Below, piece after piece: positions 60,255 to 64,000 of a stretch of DNA of 64,000 nt. The stretch is from contig JAEPQQ010000007.1 in NCBI GenBank assembly GCA_017640445.1, positions 1-64,000 on the forward strand. Direction: 5' to 3'. How positions within the stretch are numbered: position 1 is the first letter of the stretch; each line of letters opens with the position of its first letter. Position numbers and translations under genes: made by a program. The DNA is from Bacteroidia bacterium. Its GTDB lineage: Bacteria > Bacteroidota > Bacteroidia > NS11-12g > UBA9320. The notes beneath the pieces are model-generated. The model saw only the letters and a program-made list of their open reading frames with translations, was not told where the DNA came from and searched no databases.

Positions 60255-62588
60255 ATGAAAAAGATATACAGCTATTTGATGTTGGCCTTTGTCTTCTTTG
60301 CTGCTCAGGAGGCAAGTGCTCAATGTGATGCAGAATTCTACTGCTATTCCAATGGGCAGGGAACATTTTACTTCTATGATTCCACAGGATCGACTTACAC
60401 CTCAGATGATTGGACGTTTGGTGACGGTTCAACAGGAACCACCACCAGTGGAAGAATTTCACATACGTATGCCAGAACTGGCTCGTACACCGTGTGTCGT
60501 TACGTATATGACTCGGCAAGCAATTGTAGAGACACATTTTGCAAGACAATCACGAACAAGACTTTCTGTAGAGCGGCTTTCGGTTGGAGTCGGTCAGGGG
60601 ATACGTTCCAGTTTAGGAGCTATTCAACGAATGCCTATTCCCATACCTGGAAATTCGGTGATGGGTCCACTTCTACTTCCAAAAACCCGTCACACGCATA
60701 TAGTGCAAAAGGGTATTACTCAGTATGCCTAATTATCTCAGATAGTGCTGGAACCTGTTCCGACAGTGTTTGTCATCAGGTGTATGCACCAAAACCGGGT
60801 TGTGATGCACGGTTCTACGGGTACAATTCTTCGGGTAATACAGCTAGTTTTTACGACGACTCTACAGGTAAAACCTATACACAGAATTACTGGACGTTTG
60901 GTGATGGATCAAGCGATTCTACTACCTCAGGTTATACAACACATACCTATGCATCCGGTGGTACTTATAATGTATGTCGCATTGTTTGGGATTCTTCAAC
61001 CAATTGTAGAGATACCTTCTGTACGACAGTTACCATATGTAGCACCAAAGCGAAATTTGGTTACACTCGTGGTGGCGGAGATACAATTAACTTCCACGAC
61101 AGCAGCACAGGTGGTGTTATCTATTACTGGAGATTTGGTGATGGATCAACCTCGAATGCCCAGAATCCGGTTCATGTATATCAATCAGGTAGAAGCTATA
61201 CCGCTTGTCTAACTGTTTATGACAGTTCTTACAGATGTGCAAAGTCGTACTGTAGAACAATTGTTATGAGTGGTAGTGGGGGATGTAACGCTTCGTTTAC
61301 AACTTCACAGCAGAAGAATTATGTTTCATTCAGATCAACTACTTCTTCACCAACACTTTCATATACATGGAAATTTGGAGATGGTACAACAGGTTCAGGA
61401 AGATATGCATCTCACACCTACTCTGTGCCAAGTGGATATACCGTTTACACGTATAACGCATGTTTGTACATCCGAGATACTTCAAACAATTGTACCGATT
61501 CTTCTTGTAAAGCCATCGTGGTAAGAGCTGATACATGCTCAGCACAGTTCTCTTCAAGCTCATATGGTTTGCAGGCGTACTTCTACAACCGCTCTTCAAA
61601 TACATCAACAACCACCTATTCGTGGACGTTTGGCGATGGTAATACCTCTACCGCGAGATATCCGAATCATACCTACTCAGCTCGTGGTACATACTATGTG
61701 TGTTTAACTGTAGCTGATAGTAATATGGGATGTAGCGCAACGTACTGTGACTCTATCACCGTAGATACAATTAATACATCGTGTACCGCAGATTTCAACT
61801 TCTCAGTACAAGACACCACCGTGTATGTTACAAATGCTTCTAGTGGAACTGGACTAAGCTACTATTGGTGGACTTCTACAGGAGGTTCTTCAAGCGCAGC
61901 TAACCCTACGTTTACATTTGGTTCTCCAGGAACGTACAGCATTTGTTTATATGTAGTAGACTCTTTGCGACAGTGCAGCGACTCGATCTGTAAGACTGTG
62001 ACAATCGACAGCGCAAAAAGCTGTATGGCCTTCTTCCGTGTGGCAGTTGATACAAACAAAAAGTACAAGGTGTACCTCATCAACGGTTCAAGTAACAAGT
62101 CAAGTCACAAGTACAAGTGGGATTTCGGCGACGGTAAGACCTCAAGCTCACGAAACCCTAACCACAAGTACAAGTCGTTTGGAAGATACTACGTTTGTTT
62201 AACGGTAACAGACTCCAAGTCGAATTGCAGTGATACATATTGCGACTCGATCGGTATGGATTCAACAGGTAAGCTGCTTAAGGCAGAAGGCTTTGAGTTA
62301 GAGGTTCGCGAGAATAACCTTTCGGTAGGTGATGAACCAACTGTAGACTTTGCCCTGTATCCAAACCCGGTAAGCGACAAACTTAACATAGAGCTTAACG
62401 GAGCATTTAGTACGGAAGCCTTCATCAGTGTATATGCATTGGATGGAAGATTGATCTCCAAGCAGAACTTCGAATTAAGCGGAAAAGCTACGGTTGACAT
62501 GTCCGGACACAAAAACGGCCTGTACATCGTAAAAATATTTGACGGCTCTAATTACACACAAGCCAAGCTCTTAAAAGAGTCTAACTAA
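60255..62588 (+). CDS. Secreted tetra-cysteine PKD-repeat protein (8 repeats) with T9SS type A sorting domain
   Basis: Start MKKIYSYLMLAFVFFAAQEASAQ at 60255; eight CxAxF...WxFGDG...HxY...CLxVxDSxxxCSDxxC repeats; C-term FALYPNPVSDKLNIELNG...MSGHKNGLYIVKIFDG. Confidence 0.9.
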   Translation: MKKIYSYLMLAFVFFAAQEASAQCDAEFYCYSNGQGTFYFYDSTGSTYTSDDWTFGDGSTGTTTSGRISHTYARTGSYTVCRYVYDSASNCRDTFCKTITNKTFCRAAFGWSRSGDTFQFRSYSTNAYSHTWKFGDGSTSTSKNPSHAYSAKGYYSVCLIISDSAGTCSDSVCHQVYAPKPGCDARFYGYNSSGNTASFYDDSTGKTYTQNYWTFGDGSSDSTTSGYTTHTYASGGTYNVCRIVWDSSTNCRDTFCTTVTICSTKAKFGYTRGGGDTINFHDSSTGGVIYYWRFGDGSTSNAQNPVHVYQSGRSYTACLTVYDSSYRCAKSYCRTIVMSGSGGCNASFTTSQQKNYVSFRSTTSSPTLSYTWKFGDGTTGSGRYASHTYSVPSGYTVYTYNACLYIRDTSNNCTDSSCKAIVVRADTCSAQFSSSSYGLQAYFYNRSSNTSTTTYSWTFGDGNTSTARYPNHTYSARGTYYVCLTVADSNMGCSATYCDSITVDTINTSCTADFNFSVQDTTVYVTNASSGTGLSYYWWTSTGGSSSAANPTFTFGSPGTYSICLYVVDSLRQCSDSICKTVTIDSAKSCMAFFRVAVDTNKKYKVYLINGSSNKSSHKYKWDFGDGKTSSSRNPNHKYKSFGRYYVCLTVTDSKSNCSDTYCDSIGMDSTGKLLKAEGFELEVRENNLSVGDEPTVDFALYPNPVSDKLNIELNGAFSTEAFISVYALDGRLISKQNFELSGKATVDMSGHKNGLYIVKIFDGSNYTQAKLLKESN

Positions 62589-62602
62589 GTGAAATACCTC
62601 TG

Positions 62603-62631
62603 GCGGGGTCGCTATGTGGCCCCGCTTTTTT
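62603..62631 (+). terminator. Intrinsic terminator between the two PKD-repeat genes
   Basis: GCGGGGTC-GCTATGT-GGCCCCGC stem followed by TTTTTT. Confidence 0.8.
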
Positions 62632-62676
62632 GGCTTTTGGCCAAACCAAACCGACCTTTGAAACAAACGATTTGCT

Positions 62677-64000
62677 ATGGTAAAGAACCTCAGAAATAAC
62701 AGCTACCGTATCGGCTTACTAATCGCAGTACTGTGTTTAACAACTTCGATTCGTACGTTTGGTATGTGTACTGCAGACTTCTCTTACACCATTGCTGCGG
62801 ATACGGTGTTTTTTACCGATGCCAGTAGTTCGAATGTTGTTCATAGAACCTGGAAGTTCGGCGACGGGCAAACATCGGCCACAAGAAACCCTTATCATCG
62901 ATATACCAGAGGAAAGTCGTATCAGGTTACGCTCATCGTTTTCGACACAACACGAACTTGCAGCGACAGTATTGTTAAGTATATAACGGTTCCGAAAGAT
63001 GGGTGTGATGCCAATTTTGAGTTCTACCCTTACCTTGGAAATGTTGCAAATGGTTATGTGTTTGATGATACATCAGGCCAGAACTATACAAAGGAATATT
63101 GGAGTTTTGGCGATGGCTCAATCGACTCTTCTTCTGCTGGAAAAGCAGTTCATAAGTATACGCGGTCAGGGCCGTTTACAGCTTGTCGGATTGTAATAGA
63201 CACCAACAGAGGCTGTACCGACACCGTTTGCAAGTCGGTGCCATTCATAACATGCTCTGCCAGGTTCAACATAACGCGCAGCGGAGATACCGTGTTCTTT
63301 CATAATACCAGCACCAATGCTAAGTATTACTATTGGACATTTGGCGATGGAGATACATCCAGTCAACGAGACCCTTTTCATGTCTATCAACGAAACCGCG
63401 TTTATACCGCTTGTTTAACAATTACAGATTCGAGCCTTGTTTGCTCTAAATCGTATTGTTATACCATAGTTACACCAGGCACAAGCACCTGCGATGCTTC
63501 CTTTAGTTTACAACAAGTTGGTAATTCCGGAATCTTTAGGGTAACCACATCGGCTAGTGGTACTACCTATACATGGGATTTTGGCGATGGCACAGTGCAT
63601 TCGGGTACCAATGTTGGGCATGGTTACGGCTTGCCCGTTGGTCAATCAACGGCTACTTATACAGCGTGTTTGACTGCGTATGACTCCTCGAGTCATTGCT
63701 CTGATACACAATGTAAAACAATTACGGTTTACGATACATGTGCTTCCAGTTTTACCTATTGGGTTAATACCGGAAGAGTAGGATTCATGAATGGATCGAG
63801 AAGTACCAACCCTAAAATTTTCGAATGGGATTTTGGCGATGGAGATACATCCATGGAACGAGATCCGACACACGACTACCAACAACCAGGCTGGTATAAG
63901 GTATGTTTAACCGTTAGCGATACGAGTATTCCTTGTAGCCGAACTTTTTGTGACTCTGTCTATATAGACAGTGTGGGACGCTGGTGCGAGGCAGACTTTA
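62677..64000 (+). CDS. Second secreted tetra-cysteine PKD-repeat protein, C-terminus beyond window
   Basis: Open frame from ATG 62677 (MVKNLRNNSYRIGLLIAVLCLTTSIRTFG...) to window end without stop; at least five PKD repeats homologous to upstream gene. Confidence 0.85.
   Translation, partial: MVKNLRNNSYRIGLLIAVLCLTTSIRTFGMCTADFSYTIAADTVFFTDASSSNVVHRTWKFGDGQTSATRNPYHRYTRGKSYQVTLIVFDTTRTCSDSIVKYITVPKDGCDANFEFYPYLGNVANGYVFDDTSGQNYTKEYWSFGDGSIDSSSAGKAVHKYTRSGPFTACRIVIDTNRGCTDTVCKSVPFITCSARFNITRSGDTVFFHNTSTNAKYYYWTFGDGDTSSQRDPFHVYQRNRVYTACLTITDSSLVCSKSYCYTIVTPGTSTCDASFSLQQVGNSGIFRVTTSASGTTYTWDFGDGTVHSGTNVGHGYGLPVGQSTATYTACLTAYDSSSHCSDTQCKTITVYDTCASSFTYWVNTGRVGFMNGSRSTNPKIFEWDFGDGDTSMERDPTHDYQQPGWYKVCLTVSDTSIPCSRTFCDSVYIDSVGRWCEADF

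Noticed and set aside
60289-61524. Overlapping ORFs of 147, 155 and 84 aa in alternate frames (60289-60732, 60745-61212, 61270-61524)
   Set aside because: They are shadow frames of the repetitive PKD gene; no signal, domain or start context, and composition mirrors the repeats.
60255-64000. Tandem repeats considered as CRISPR or DNA-level satellite
   Set aside because: Repeats are ~240-280 bp, diverged at DNA level, in-frame and encode PKD modules; no direct repeat/spacer structure.

Overview
The window looks like 64 kb of ordinary chromosome from a Bacteroidota bacterium, probably a Flavobacteriales-like lineage. Supporting signs are type IX secretion (T9SS) C-terminal sorting domains, TAnnTTTG-type -7 promoter elements, and the pyk / IPExxxVDY-family / acpP / fabF / rnc neighbourhood. 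About 58 protein-coding genes are supported. They are mostly housekeeping: fumC, crcB, tsaD, tamB, pyk, acpP, fabF, rnc, a PDH E2, thyA, rarA, radC, rpsT and glyS, mixed with lineage-specific envelope and secreted proteins. I saw no rRNA, tRNA, CRISPR array, prophage or IS element. The most interesting items are: (1) a cytochrome c maturation cluster whose CcmE has a CPSKY (CXXXY) motif instead of the heme-binding histidine, and whose CcmC has a ~125-aa extracytoplasmic N-terminal extension; (2) two adjacent secreted PKD-repeat proteins at the right end with about four cysteines per repeat and repeat order preserved between paralogs; (3) a translationally coupled pair of homologous, probable lipoproteins, each with one C-terminal CxxCH; (4) a phosphosulfolactate synthase (ComA-like) gene in a bacterium; (5) an 'asparagine synthetase B'-type secreted protein that looks instead like a GATase1/ThuA-like fold. 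All product names come from reading translated ORFs; no database search was run.
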